Shown here in pieces: positions 46,801 to 57,649 of a stretch of 64,000 nucleotides of DNA. The position numbers and the translations under genes were made by a program. The stretch's first letter is position 1. Each line of letters starts with the position of its first letter. The stretch comes from Mytilus galloprovincialis. Its lineage: Eukaryota > Mollusca > Bivalvia > Mytilida > Mytilidae. The stretch spans positions 76,657,410 through 76,721,409 of the forward strand of contig NC_134839.1 in the NCBI RefSeq assembly GCF_965363235.1. The letters are read 5' to 3'. Below the pieces are notes generated by a model. The model had not been told where the DNA came from. It saw nothing but the letters and a program-made list of their open reading frames with translations, and ran no database searches.

Positions 46801-47977
46801 CCATTTGTTGAGCCGAAATATTTGTCAGCACGATTTAATAACAACATTTTCGTATTATAACATCTTATATCAGTACCGTTGTGCAAATCTTTAGACTGAT
46901 ATATATATATACATTGTAACACTAAAAATTATTTACAGATTGGTCAAAATCACTGTTCATATTTCAGTAAAATATGAATTAGTATGGTTTATAATTTTAA
47001 AATTATACAAAATGAAAAAAAATATTTTTTTTTTTAAGGACCAAGATCATGACACCAGAGTTTCATTTGAAGACTTTAAAACCTCCATCCATGACGATAA
47101 TTTACTGTTAGAATGTTTTGGAAGATGTCTACCTAACCTTCCGGTATGTAATTAAGCATTAAACAAGAAATTGCACTTTATCGATCTAGAGAAAGAGTGA
47201 GAGAGAGCAACTTTTTCCATTAATAAAGACATTTTCATATTGGTAAAACATAAATAAGATGGGATAAAGATTTTATGTAAAATAATGAAATAATGATATC
47301 CTTTTAAGGCCAATTTGGTTCAAATGGTCAAAATAAGATAAGAAACATCGCTGGGGAATTATTCAATTGCAAGAGAAGGATTCAACCTTATTGAATCTGT
47401 ATTCATGTGACCTTAATTTAGCCCTTTAGCATGTTAGCTGGAGATGGGTTACACATGTAGTCTGCTATTGAAGGAAACGAATGTTAACAATGGAAGTGAA
47501 ACAAGGATGAACCATTTGGTTGACTTATTGGATCCACCAAATAATCATTTTTAAACAGGTAAAAATGATGGTAAACATACTTTTTAAGCTACATATTGTA
47601 GCAAATCAAACAGACCTAAAAAATCCAATTGCATGTGGTCGCTATCTATTTATATTTATATATGTGAATTTATCGGGTTATATGACGGTTTTCAGGGGTC
47701 ATCTAAATGGTTGATTAGATGACATCTAGACAATAATACACACAAAGCATATTAATACTTATTATCGCGTCTATGCACTGTTAATTGTTTATTTTAGACC
47801 TTTCATAATTTGGAGAAACGTTTTAGCATGTTATTAATAAAATGTGAGAATATGATTCAAATGAGTAAACATGAATTAGACAGCTAATGACCCTTTAAAC
47901 ACATTGTAATTTTTGTTTTCCAGAGAAAAGAATCGTTTCTTGAACAGATTGCGGATGAAGCTCATCTGAAGAAGTAA
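37772..47977 (+). CDS. CLXN: Calaxin (EF-hand calcium-binding domain protein 1), complete, 7 exons
   Basis: Exons 37772-37853, 41861-41998, 42548-42652, 45473-45558, 46323-46391, 47039-47143 and 47924-47977 join in frame to 639 nt, 212 residues plus stop; vertebrate calaxin is about 211. All boundaries are GT..AG and phases agree. Family landmarks are IMDRVFKAFDKDND, SVFLRGTIDE, CFDVYDMNSDGFIS, DGVKDLVEVALKKL and LLECFGRCLP. EF-hand loops: residues 79-90 (DKDNDSHLNEEE), 115-126 (DMNSDGFISREE) and 161-172 (DQDHDTRVSFED, ending in Asp rather than Glu as in the vertebrate protein). Calaxin is the calcium sensor of the outer dynein arm and tunes dynein in cilia and sperm flagella. Introns carry several transposons, a duplicated acceptor and a long hairpin. 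The first exon is the least certain part: it fits by length, phase and the KK-x-HFSKLEI junction. Confidence 0.9.
38457..39700. mobile_element. DNA transposon with long inverted ends, 1244 bp, 8-bp TSD
   Basis: Ends begin CGGTCCAACGATTTACAG on the left and, on the complement of the right, CGGGTTCGACGACTTACAG, continuing into GAAAAGAACCGAAAAG-type repeats for about 80-100 bases. TAATTTTT flanks exactly at 38449-38456 and 39701-39708. No transposase frame. Inside are an (AT)n run (38559-38585) and an inverted dispersed repeat (38858-38990). Lies in calaxin intron 1. An 8-bp duplication fits hAT or P-type enzymes. Confidence 0.85.
39701..40668. other. Calaxin intron 1 spacer
   Basis: No feature supported; the minus-strand open frame at 40060-40347 has no family signal. 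Confidence 0.4.
40669..41126. mobile_element. Short element with 6-bp TSD and CACGTTGCACG sub-repeats, 458 bp
   Basis: GAGGGTGGTAAAGG and CCTTTACCACCCTC form the ends, flanked by ATCGTA at 40663-40668 and 41127-41132. Inside, CACGTTGCACGAAAAATAA-like words recur about nine times. In calaxin intron 1. Superfamily not recognised. Confidence 0.78.
41861..41998 (+). CDS. CLXN: Calaxin exon 2
   Basis: Acceptor TTTTTCAG, donor G|GTATAA. Encodes FSKLEIEKLLE through FAITEDFIMDR; the last G starts the Val codon of exon 3. Confidence 0.9.
42318..42425 (+). repeat. Common bivalve repeat fragment in calaxin intron 2
   Basis: GATGTGGTATGATTGCCAAT with GAGACAACTCTCCACAAGAC, a phrase I recognise from many mussel sequences; diverged pieces at 2547, 15080, 35087 and 43070. 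Confidence 0.6.
42548..42652 (+). CDS. CLXN: Calaxin exon 3, EF-hand 1
   Basis: Acceptor TTTTCAG, donor GTGAGT. Encodes VFKAFDKDNDSHLNEEEW and SVFLRGTIDELCK. The loop has Asp at 1, 3 and 5 and Glu at 12; residue 6 is Ser instead of Gly. Confidence 0.92.
42885..43105 (+). repeat. Dispersed repeat in calaxin intron 3
   Basis: TTTTGGGGCCCTTTATACCT, GACCTATAATGGTTTACTTT and GAGATGTCTCATTGTCACTC follow the order of the copy at 11876-12125. Confidence 0.65.
43709..43868. repeat. Foldback, ~45-60 base arms, calaxin intron 3
   Basis: AAGGTTCATATCATTTACA (43722) is mirrored by TGTAAATGATATAAACCTT (ending 43853); the left arm lacks 6 bases found in the right. Confidence 0.72.
44105..44230. repeat. 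hAT-like MITE fragment without ends
   Basis: CTAAAAGGGGGCCCGCTCCA then GTCAGTGATTTCGTACGTAT parallels 37075-37130. Confidence 0.55.
44231..45472. other. Calaxin intron 3 spacer
   Basis: Nothing recognised apart from homopolymer runs. Confidence 0.4.
45473..45558 (+). CDS. CLXN: Calaxin exon 4, EF-hand 2
   Basis: Acceptor TATTTTAG, donor GTTAGT. Encodes YCFDVYDMNSDGFISREEMF, then HLLKQSLIV. The frame reads on into the intron for about 130 bases but the next exon only fits from this donor. Confidence 0.9.
46237..46335 (+). promoter_or_regulatory. Duplicated splice acceptor before calaxin exon 5
   Basis: The branch/acceptor/exon-start block (AAACT..TATATTTACAG then CCAGGAAATGA) occurs twice, with AGs at 46259-46260 and 46321-46322, 62 bases apart. 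The upstream copy would give PGNDNFWGIL, shift the frame and end at a stop inside exon 5. Confidence 0.75.
46323..46391 (+). CDS. CLXN: Calaxin exon 5
   Basis: 23 residues, PGNEQDDPDDGVKDLVEVAL then KKL, phase 0 at both ends, donor GTTTGT. The acceptor TATTTACAG|CCAGG is duplicated 62 bases upstream; only this downstream copy keeps the frame. Confidence 0.9.
46679..46855. repeat. Near-perfect hairpin, 83-base arms, in calaxin intron 5
   Basis: Arms 46679-46761 and 46773-46855 are exact reverse complements as read, with an 11-base spacer that is itself almost palindromic. The arm ends with GAAGGCCATTTGTTGAGCCG-type sequence. Transcribed in the intron it would form a long double-stranded RNA. 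Confidence 0.9.
47039..47143 (+). CDS. CLXN: Calaxin exon 6, EF-hand 3
   Basis: 35 residues, phase 0-0, acceptor TTTTTAAG and donor GTATGT. Encodes DQDHDTRVSFED followed by LLLECFGRCLPNLP, the conserved calaxin C-terminal block. Confidence 0.92.
47924..47977 (+). CDS. CLXN: Calaxin exon 7 (stop)
   Basis: 17 residues (RKESFLEQIADEAHLKK) and TAA; acceptor TTTTCCAG. It brings the protein to 212 residues, as expected for the family. Confidence 0.82.
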   Translation, partial: RKESFLEQIADEAHLKK

Positions 47978-48503
47978 AGAGAGCCGATTAATATTTCCAG
48001 ATACCAGATTCATGTTTTTGTCAACACATAATTATTCTGATGGCAAAGAGTGAATTAAGCATGAACTTGTCTTCCAAATTTGTTTTTTCATATGTCACTA
48101 GTTTTCACTTGAAGAGAAGATTGTTATCATAGCCTTTTAACATATTCATTTGACTTAAAAAAGAATATTTCTAACTTTAAAAGATTTTTATGATTCAGTA
48201 CTTTAAATTTTTTTGTTTAAAAAAAAGGAAAATGAGAGTTGTCAGTATGGGGAAAATTTCCAATTGTATAATCTGAATTTAAGGAATACTTTTTAGCAAG
48301 AACTAAAGGTAATTAGTTTCTCTTAAAACAATTTTATTATTGTATGTTATTGTTAATGCTTGCATTAGAGCATTATTTCTTACACAGTACAATTGTTTGG
48401 GTTTAATTACTTGTATTTCATACCATTGATTATGAATATAAAAGTTGTGACTTTGGATGTAAAATATCTGCATTTAATGATACATGTCTAGTCAATAAAT
48501 AAA
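47978..48503 (+). other. CLXN: Probable calaxin 3' UTR
   Basis: AT-rich sequence after the stop with overlapping AATAAA hexamers at 48494-48503. No other coding potential seen. Confidence 0.5.
48494..48503 (+). terminator. CLXN: Calaxin polyadenylation signal (candidate)
   Basis: Two overlapping AATAAA hexamers about 520 bases beyond the stop. Further A/T-rich candidates occur downstream, so the used site is not certain. Confidence 0.45.
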
Positions 48504-48548
48504 ACAGGGTCAGCTTCAGATATGATCTGAAGTACTGTTGATAATTCA

Positions 48549-48697
48549 AGTTAGTGTAAAACATACATATATAGGTCACAAGAAACGAGTTAGTGTAAAA
48601 CATACATAGGTAAGAAACGAGTTAGTGTAAAACATACATAGGTAGGAAACGAGTTAGTGTAAAACATACATAGATAGAAAACGAGTTAGTGTAAAAA
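48549..48697. repeat. Tandem repeat, ~31-bp unit, five copies
   Basis: ACGAGTTAGTGTAAAACATA with CATAGGTAGGAA recurs five times just past the calaxin poly(A) signal; the first unit carries a small insertion. Confidence 0.9.
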
Positions 48698-48892
48698 CTT
48701 AAATAGAAAACTCAGATGATGAAAATGGCAATTTAACTTTGAACATATTTCATTCTATTCTATTACAAAAAAACCCATTCTTACATTCATAAATTTATTA
48801 GGCTTAGCTTGAAAATCAGATAGATATGATTTTAATGCTAGTTAATTTAAAGTGGAACAGCAATTTTTATATTTACAAAATTCTAATTATTA

Positions 48893-49113
48893 CTGTAAAT
48901 TCAGAAATTATTGCATGCACTTATCATTGCATGCACTTATTATTGCGATTTTGTCATTTATGACTTAACTGCGATTTAAATTTTTGCGATATTGAGAAAT
49001 ATCCTATTTTATTCATATAAAATATTTCAAAATGCGAGTTTAAATTATTGCGATTATAACCCTGTTGCATTTTTCACATTAATAAAAACACGCAATAATT
49101 TCTGAATTTACAG
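48893..49113. mobile_element. MITE, 221 bp, TA target
   Basis: CTGTAAATTCAGAAATTA.. and its exact complement ..TAATTTCTGAATTTACAG form the ends (22 bases), with TA at 48891-48892 and 49114-49115. Tc1/mariner-type by target; no transposase. Confidence 0.88.
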
Positions 49114-49115
49114 TA

Positions 49116-50793
49116 ATTGGAATACAATAATCAATATGTGACTATTGAAAAGGCAAATAATTGCCTATTGGTTTCGTTAAAAAAATCAAAATGCTGCAAT
49201 GAAATACAAAGCTTTAAAATATATTGTTAAATATTTTGTTTTTGAATGAGATCAATATAGTAGTGTTATATGTTATTTGAAGTGTTTTTATATATCTGCT
49301 ATATATTTTTAACTATTTTACATTGTTATTTATAGACTAATTGAATGGTGTTGATTTTCTAACATTTTACATATTTATCATTTACATGTATTTATGAAGA
49401 TTTTATACTTCTGTGCATTGTTATTATATTTTCATGACCATGGCATAATACCAAAGTCCCTTCTTTATTTTACTTAGAATTATTTATCAGTATTTTTTTT
49501 AATAAGATATTGTAAAAGTTATTTCACCTCTGTATGTTATAGAGAATTCTTAGGAAGTAAAGCAACACTACTTCAAAGACATGTATCCTTTATAGATCAG
49601 TATAATGAATTTGTTATAAAAAAAACTTTTGAATTGTCTTCCTTTGCCTACAAAAATATCAATAAATCACGGTAGCTTTTTAAATAATTCATATTTATAA
49701 AATATACCTATATTTTTCAATACAGCTGGTTTCTAATGTAGCTGCAAAGAACAAAATACTTTGTTAATGATTGATTTTGTTATGTTATAGTTAACATGTT
49801 TTTCTGATTATGTTGTTGAATTATAATAAGTTTTATCATGTTTATATGAGTGTTTTTCATTTCAAACCATTGTTTTTATGATAGTTTTCAAAGCATAATC
49901 AAATACATTATTGCTTACTACACTTATAAAAGTGCTATCCTTTACCTTCATATATGTAATGCCAAAGACTTAAAAAAATAAAGATAAACTTTAAATCATT
50001 TAACTTCATAATCTGTTTTTTTTTTATTTTAGATAATTTTTTTTTATTAGAATAAAATTTATGGTTAAAAGTGCTCAAACAAGGTTCTTTAAATGGAAGA
50101 GGGCAAATCTTCTCTTATTGATATGCAGCAAAAGTCATAAAATCTACTTTTTAGTACATTGCATTTTTTATTCCTAGAGTAGCTCATCTGTGATAAGGAA
50201 ACAATGTCAGTGAAAGAAGTATTTGTGATATTTGATGACAAAACTAGTCAAAATAAGATGCATTTATTTTTTATTTTCAGGATAAACTAGTCTATTTATA
50301 GCCTACATTATTTATTTTTATCCCAAGACCTGATGATGATGACATTTAAAATTTGTTCCAACAAGAATGTTTATCCTATAGAAATTGCCAAAAGGCATAC
50401 ATATTTTTTGTATTTTTACTTAATTTTTTTTTTAAACAAATTTCTTGTAGTGAAAGTTTTATTGTTTATTATCAATGATAAAAAATATCATTAGATAAAG
50501 TTTAAGGTGTTATCATAATTATAATGGATGTATTTGTAATCTTGTGACCTAATTGTTGATTTCTTGCCATTTTTGTTCAGTTAATGCCATAATATAATTA
50601 TTAATTTATATATTGTTTGATGAATATTAACATTCTGTTTTTACATAATTTTTATATTAATTAAGGATTGCTGTTTTTAATCTTTAATAAAATTTGTGAT
50701 AGTAGATAACTTCAGTTATTTATTGTTTAACAAACAATGAGTTTTTTCAATGGAGAGAGGATATTTGAAAACAATGTTTGTTATAAGGTGCCG
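49116..50793. other. Intergenic, AT-rich
   Basis: Very AT-rich with no coding or repeat signal that I can name. Confidence 0.45.
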
Positions 50794-50796
50794 TTA

Positions 50797-51936
50797 GGCC
50801 AACTAAAATTAATTAGTAGATTTTCATCCAAATTTTTGAAAAAAATGGGGTGGGTGGGAGGATTTTATTTTTTAAATTTTATTTCATATGAAACCCTCGT
50901 CACAAGTTCTTCATACCGCGGGGTATAAACTAGTGGAAAACAAGCTTGTATAATGTATATACATGCTGTATGAGGAATCCTACACTATTTTTTAAACTCT
51001 TAAATAAAAATCCCTGATTGGCAACCATTGTTATACATGTAATTGCCGCTTCAGAAACCTATTTATAGTATACATCAAAAAGAAGAGAAATTCTCTCTTA
51101 AGTTGGACTATACCTACACCAAATTTATTTTGCTTTCTAAGCAATGGTTTGTAGTCCCCATAAAATCAATAAAATGTATTGGTACAATTGTATGCAACAC
51201 AAGTATTATGAGTACAGAATAAAATGTAAACTCAGTATTGTAAAACATGAACTTAACCAAAAAGTAGTTGTTGTTTAATGACTAAATTGAGGGTATTGGG
51301 ACAGTTGACAGTTACAGAGGGTGTTTGCTGTTTGTCAACAAAAACAACAACCATGGGTATTATAATTAAAATGCGTGTTTGTTGACTTTTTTTTCTCAAT
51401 ATATGGTCATAAATCAAACAAGTTCGTGCTTGTGTGACTGTCAATGTCTTTAATCCAGTCATGTTTTTTGGTACCAATTTGTTCTACGATTCTTGCGCTT
51501 TGGATATCATTCACAGTCCAAATTTCCTGACACAAAGTCATTGTATAAATACAGAAGAAACACGGTTTTCGAATCACTTGTGACTACCGCAATTTGCGTT
51601 CAAGGACAAGGCGTTTTACTCGTAACTCGAATATTTCATGCCCTTCTCGTTATCAATCTCTATTCTCGGTAGATGATGTTGTCATCATAGAGCAGCGGAA
51701 TATGTTGACTTAATCATTTTCGTTAGATTACTCGAAGCATGGAAGTAATATTTCTCCATGCTCGAAGAAATACAAAAACGAAATTTGAAACAAGAAGTTT
51801 TGAATGAAAAGAAGTTATCGATGGTTCCCGGTAACGGACATGAAGAAAATCCGGAAATCAAATAAAAAAAATCGGGGCGGGACGATTTCAGAGGGGCGGG
51901 CGGGGATGAAAATCTAGCAATTAATTTTAATTGGCC
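50797..51936. mobile_element. PIF/Harbinger-like non-autonomous element, copy 2, 1140 bp
   Basis: Inverted relative to 12792-14604, with GGCCAACTAAAATTAATTAG at the left, TTAATTTTAATTGGCC at the right and TTA on both sides (50794-50796, 51937-51939). It lacks the nested foldback, so it shows the uninterrupted state of the element. Confidence 0.87.
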
Positions 51937-52584
51937 TTATGGCTCAAGCTTACTAACTTTGGACACACTTTTCTGATACTGCTTATTCTTAACATTTTAT
52001 CCATTGAAGTTTCTTTTTGATATTTTTGTCAAAGAAGATATGGGTTATTTATTAGTTGAAATAGGTTTTTACTAGTTTTGAATGATTATGTGTAATAGTT
52101 TTAATAGTTAGTGTCCATCTGATGAGACAAGCACTTTCCAACTGATGTTTAAAGTTTGTTCCAACCCTGTACATTTTGGTCAAAAATGGACAAAATATTC
52201 AAGCTTGATACAGGTCTGAATTTGAATTGGAATTAAATATTTGACACATTAAGTTTCTGACACAATAACTTGAAATTGGTTATATGACTTGAATTAATTT
52301 TCACAGTCGGTTTTTACACTAAAAGGTCATGTGAGCTTTTGTCATCACTTGGTGTCCGTCATTGTCCTGTGAAAGGATAAACTATGTTTCTTTTTCTAGG
52401 CCGAAAAGCTGTTACTCTGGACACAACTCAAGAGGGTGACCTCTTACAACTGAGTAATAAATATAGTTTTACTGTATGAGAGCTACTCCTAATGACAACA
52501 ATAGATAGTACATTTTAGAATGTGTCAGTACTTCGGTTTTGCTAAAAGCAACTGCAATATTACTCATTATCAAAAAAATGAATT

Positions 52585-53515
52585 CGGTATATAGTTTTTG
52601 TCGAGCCTGCAACTTTTGTACCAGAAAGCTGGACATAGGTATAGTGATCTGGCTGAGGAGTCGGCAGAGTTGGCTAACTTCTTAAAAGCTTTATATTTTA
52701 GAAGGTGGAAGACCTGGATTCTTCATACTTTGTATATAGATGCTTTATGTTATGAAGTATCGTCTGTCCATTGTCATTGACTTCATTTTCATTGTTTAAT
52801 GACTACTTGTAAAAGTTTTTTTTGTTGTGTTAATTTAATTCTTATTATGAGTAATATGATAAATTTATTTGGTATGTGCGTACCTTGCAAGGTCCTCATG
52901 CCTGTCATACAGTTTTCACTTGACCTTGACCTCATATCATGCATCAGTGAACAAAGTTGAGTTTTGGTGGTCAAGTCCATATCTCAGATACTATAAGCAA
53001 TAGATCTACTATATTTGGTGTATGGGAAGATTGCAAGGTGTACAGGTACAACTGTCAGGTGTTATCTGACCTAGACCTCATTTTCATGGTTCAGTGGTTA
53101 TAGTTAAGTTTTTGTGTTTTGGTCTGTTTTTCTTAAAACTATAAGCAATAGGTTAACTACATGTATATTTGTTGTATGGACATATTGTTATATGTGTATG
53201 TTTTTGTCTGGCAGGTATCATCTGACCTTGACCTCATTTACAAGGTTCATTGGTCAATTTCTAGTTTTTATGGTTAAGTTTGTTTCTTAGACAAATCTAT
53301 AAGCAATAGGTCAACTATATTTGGTGTATTGAATGATTGTAAGGTAAACATGTATTTCTCATCTGTTTAATCTGATCTTGATCTCATTTCCTTGAATCAT
53401 GTTAAGTTTATGTGATATTTGTAGTAAACTTTTAATTATATTTATGACTATCAGCATAAAATCAATGGTTAGTTAAGAAGGTTGACCATTTCAGCGTGTG
53501 CACTCTTGTTATTGA
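52585..53515 (+). mobile_element. Tandem-repeat element, ~165-bp units
   Basis: Head TCGAGCCTGCAACTTTTGTA then GTGATCTGGCTGAGGAGTCG, followed by about four degenerate units marked by TGACCTTGACCTCATTT and CTATAAGCAATAGGTCAACT, ending GCGTGTGCACTCTTGTT. A widely seen molluscan repeat; architecture like the elements at 20693 and 61092. The small open frame at 52598 is repeat sequence. Confidence 0.75.
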
Positions 53516-53599
53516 TTTGAATTATATGTTTGTTTTATGATCCCTTTTTACTGGTATTTTAGAAGTAAGTGCAGTGGTGATTTCTGTACGAGCTAGCCT

Positions 53600-56500
53600 T
53601 GTATGTACATTTAGTAATGTGGTGTCCCCAATGGGTATTTTATCGAATCTGGCTTTATTTCTATATTTCGGACAAAATTTTGGGCCTTTAAAAATGTTCA
53701 CCCAAGAAATTCATTAGCCCCCGCTGTAGTACTTTCCAATAGCTATTTAAGAGAGTGGAGTCTATAAACCCTAGCCATACAAAACTGAAGCAATACATGG
53801 ACTGGACAGTGCCAAATGCGTATTTTATCAAATTTAACTTTTGAAATGTTCAGCCTTCAAGAAAGCTTACCCCAGACATTATATACCCCAACGTTGTAGT
53901 ACTATACAATAGCTATTCATTAGGTCAGCGTCTGTAATCCCTAGCCATATAGAACAACCGAGACCATGGGTCAGAAAGTTGGTATCCCCAATGCGTATTT
54001 TCTCGAATTTGGCTTTATTTCTGTGTTTCGGAAGAAAATTTCAGCTTTTAAAAATGCCGACCCAAGAAATACTTTACTCTCCTGCTGTTGTAAATTGTAA
54101 TGTCCAAAAGCTATATATTAGAGCAGAGTCTATAATCCCTTGCCATACAGAACTGTCGCAGGCAATGGGTTGGAAATGGGTGTCCCAATTGCGCATTTTA
54201 TCAAATTTGACTTCCTTTCCGTGTTGCGGACGAAATGTTCGGCTTTTTAGAATGCTTACCCCAGAAATTCTTCACTTAACTTGTAGTACTATTGAACAGC
54301 TATTCATTAGGGCAGCATCTATAATTCTTAGCCATAAATTACTACCGAGACAATGGGTCGGAAAGTGGGTATCAACAGTGCGTATTTGATCGCATCTGGA
54401 TTTCTTTATGTTTTGGACGAACATTTAGGCATTTAGGAATGCTTACCCCAGAAATTCTTTCCCCTCCCGCTGCAGTACTATTCAATAGCTATATATGAGA
54501 ATAGGGTCTATAATAAAGCCTCGCCATACAAACTGCCAAGGCAGTGAGTTTGAAAGGGCGTGACGACAAGCGTTTTTCCCCATGATATATGACTTTTTTT
54601 CTGTTTTACGGACGAAATTTTAGGCCACAAAGAATGCTAACGCCAGATATTATTTACCCTCACGTTGTCGTTTTATCCAACAGCTATTCATTAAGTCAGC
54701 GTCAATAGTCCTTACTCATAAATAACTACCGAGACAATGGGTCGGAAAGTTGGTGTCCCAAATGCGTATTTTCTCGAATTTGGCTTTATTTCTATGTTTC
54801 GGAAGAAATTTTCGGCTTTTAAAAATGCTTACCCAAATAAATATATTACCCTCACGATGTAGTAATTTCCAATAGCAATTTATTAGGGCAGTCTATAATC
54901 CCTTGCTATACAGAACTGCCAAGGCAATGAGTTGTAAAGTGGTTGACCTGAATGCGCATTTTATCAAATTTGAATTATTTTCCGTGTTGCGGACGAAAAT
55001 TTTGGCTTGAAAGAATGCTTACCCCAGAAATTGTTCACCCTCAAATTGTAGTACTACTGGACAGCTATTCATTAGCACAGCGTCTATAATTCCTAGCCAT
55101 AAATTACTACCGAGACAATGGGTCGGAAAGTGGTATCAACAGTGCGTATTTGATCGCATTTGGATTTCTTTATGTTTTGGACGAACATTTAGGCATTTAG
55201 GAATGCTTACCCCAGAAATTCTTTACCCTCCCGCTGCAGTACTATTCAATAGCTATTTATGAGAATAGCATCTATAAATCCTCGCCATGTAAACTGTCAA
55301 GTCAGTGGGTTTGAAAGGGTGGACGCCAATGCGTTTTTCCCTGTTTTACGGACGAAAGTTTAGGCCATAAAGAATGCTAACGCCAGATATTATTTACTCT
55401 CACGTTGTTGTTATTTCCAATAGCAATTCATTAAGTCAGCGTCGATAGTCCTTACTCATAAATAACTACCGAGACAATGGGTCGGAAAGTTTGTGTCCCA
55501 AATGCGTATTTTCTCGAATTTGGCTTTATTTCTATGTTTCGGAAGAAATTTTCGGCTTTTAAAAATGCTTACCCCATAAATACTTTACCCTCACGATGTA
55601 GTCATTTCCAAAAGCTATATATTAGAGCAGTCTATAATCCCTTGCCATACAGAACCGTTGATGCAATGGGTTGGAAAGTGGTTGACCTCAATGCGCATTT
55701 TATCAAATTTGACTTATTTTCCGTGTAGCCGACAAAATTTTCGGCTTTAAAGAATGCTTATCCCAAAAATGTTCCCTACTCATGATCACACTGTATATAG
55801 TACTATTGAACAGCTATGCATTAGGGCAGTGTCTATAATTCCTAGCCATAAATTACTACCGAGACAATCGGTCGGAAAGTGGGTGTCCCCAATGCGTATC
55901 TTATCGTATTTGGCTTTATTTTTATGTTTTGGGCGTAAATTTAGGTATTTAAGAATGCTTACCCCAGAAATTCTTTTACAAGACAAGACAAGACAATTTA
56001 TTACAGGTCTCCTCCTATAGTACCTACCCATACAAAACTGCAGAGGCAGTGGGTTTGAAAGGGGTGACCCCAATGCGGGTTTTATTCTTCAAATATGATT
56101 TTTTTCCCGTTTCACGGACAAAATGTTTGGCCTTTACGAATGCTCAAGCCAGATATTCTTTACTCTCACGTGGTAGTTAAATCCAATAGCTATTCATGAG
56201 GGCAGCGTTTATAGTCCTTAGCCATTCAGAACTACTGACACAAAGAGTCGGAAAGTAAATGTCCCCAATGCGTATTTTCTAGAATTCGGCTTTATTTCTA
56301 TGTTTACGAAAATTTAGGTATTTAAGAATGCTTACTCCAGAAATTCTTTACCTTCCCGCTGTAGTGCTATCCAATATCTATTAATTGGAGCAGAGTCTGT
56401 AATTCATAGCCATACAGAACGTCTCGGTAGTGGGTTGGAAATTGATAGACACCAATGCGTACTTTATCAAATGTTACTTTTTTCCGTGTTGTGGACGAAA

Positions 56501-57000
56501 TTTTCGGACTTTAAGAATGCTTACCCTAGAAATTCTTTATCCTCACGTCAGTAGTAATATCCAATAGCTATTCATGATAATAGTGTTCATAATCCCTAGA
56601 TAACAGGGCCGTAACTACATGGAGGCAAATGAGGCATGTTGGAAAAAAAAAAAACCCCAAAATGAACAAAAATATTGTCTTCATATCAAATTGTTTTCAC
56701 GGAAAATGTCTTGCAAGAAGCTAGTTCTCTTAAATCTCTGATGTCGCCCCTCAATAACAGAACTATCAAGACAATGGGTTGGAAAGTGGATGTCCCAAAT
56801 GCGTATTTTATCGAATTTAGCTTTATTTACATGTTTTGGACGAAGTTTTTAGCCTTTAATAATGCTAACCCTAGTAATTATTTACCCTCCAGCTGTAGTA
56901 TTATCCAATAGCTATTTATTAGAACAGAGTCTTTAACCCCTAGCCATACAAAACTGCCGAGGCAGTGGGTTAGAAAGTGGGTGTCCCAGTTTCAACTAGA
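53600..57000. repeat. Satellite array, ~188-bp monomers in a four-monomer higher-order unit
   Basis: About 17 monomers share AATGCGTATTTTATCGAATT, GCTTACCCCAGAAATTCTTT and CCTAGCCATACAGAACT. Four types recur in order. Type A (TTTTCTCGAATTTGGC) starts at about 53990, 54761, 55500 and 56268. Type B (GCATTTTATCAAATTTGAC) is near 54188, 54951, 55689 and 56454. Type C (GTGCGTATTTGATCGCA) is near 54376, 55139 and 55890. Type D (GCGTTTTTCCC) is near 54569, 55328 and 56072. The period is about 740-770 bp. Short open frames here are repeat-derived. Confidence 0.87.
56604..56756 (+). mobile_element. hAT-like left-end fragment inside the satellite
   Basis: CAGGGCCGTAACTACATGGA and CATATCAAATTGTTTTCACG match the left 150 bases of the element at 4142-5598; the right end is missing. 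ATAACA occurs at both junctions. Confidence 0.78.
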
Positions 57001-57019
57001 TGTTGTATTGTCGGTCTAC

Positions 57020-57022
<3 letters not shown>

Positions 57023-57057
<35 letters not shown>
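57023..57057. repeat. Poly-A run, 35 bases, at the satellite edge
   Basis: Uninterrupted A as given; ends the satellite array. Confidence 0.95.
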
Positions 57058-57059
<2 letters not shown>

Positions 57060-57644
57060 CACATCAAAATTCTTTATTTTTAGTCGATCGTTAATGTCAT
57101 CATGATTTTTTGTTTTTATTGTAACTTGATGCTAATTACAAAAACGTTAATATATGAGTTAGAAATCTGCAAACTAATTTAAAAGCTAGCATTTTGTTAA
57201 TGGGATATGAAAATCTTTAATTTTCTATATGAATCTTGTTTTCGACAAAAAGAATGATTTGAAAGAAAAATAAAATGGTCGCTCAACACGACAAACAATA
57301 TATATATGCAAGCGAAATCATAATTAAATCATGAAACCAATATTCAGAGACCTTAAAATTGTCTTGGTTACAACAATAATGTAATTTCACAGTAATTTTT
57401 TACTTCTCTTAAAAATGAAATACCCTTTTAAGTGTGATCCAATTCCATATCACCACAGCCAACAGTTATACATAAGCAGTTAAACAGGAACATTTATATT
57501 GACATGTTATATATAACCATCTAACATTGTTGGGTTATGTTTAGACGAGTTATATATAACATACTGTTCCCAGGTTAAAGCAGGGACACATTTACGTGTA
57601 CACATATGTCTCTGGTTAAACCTGGGGCTATCATAGTCCCAGGT
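57058..57644. other. Intergenic
   Basis: No gene. Repeated CCAGGTTAAA/GGTTAAACCTGG words at 57570-57650 only. Confidence 0.4.
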
Positions 57645-57649
57645 TAAAC

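Noticed and set aside
52598..52780. 60-residue + strand frame
   Set aside because: It is the head of a common molluscan repeat, not a gene.
53979..56911. Several 78-136 residue frames between 53.9 and 56.9 kb
   Set aside because: They lie within the satellite and repeat with its monomers.
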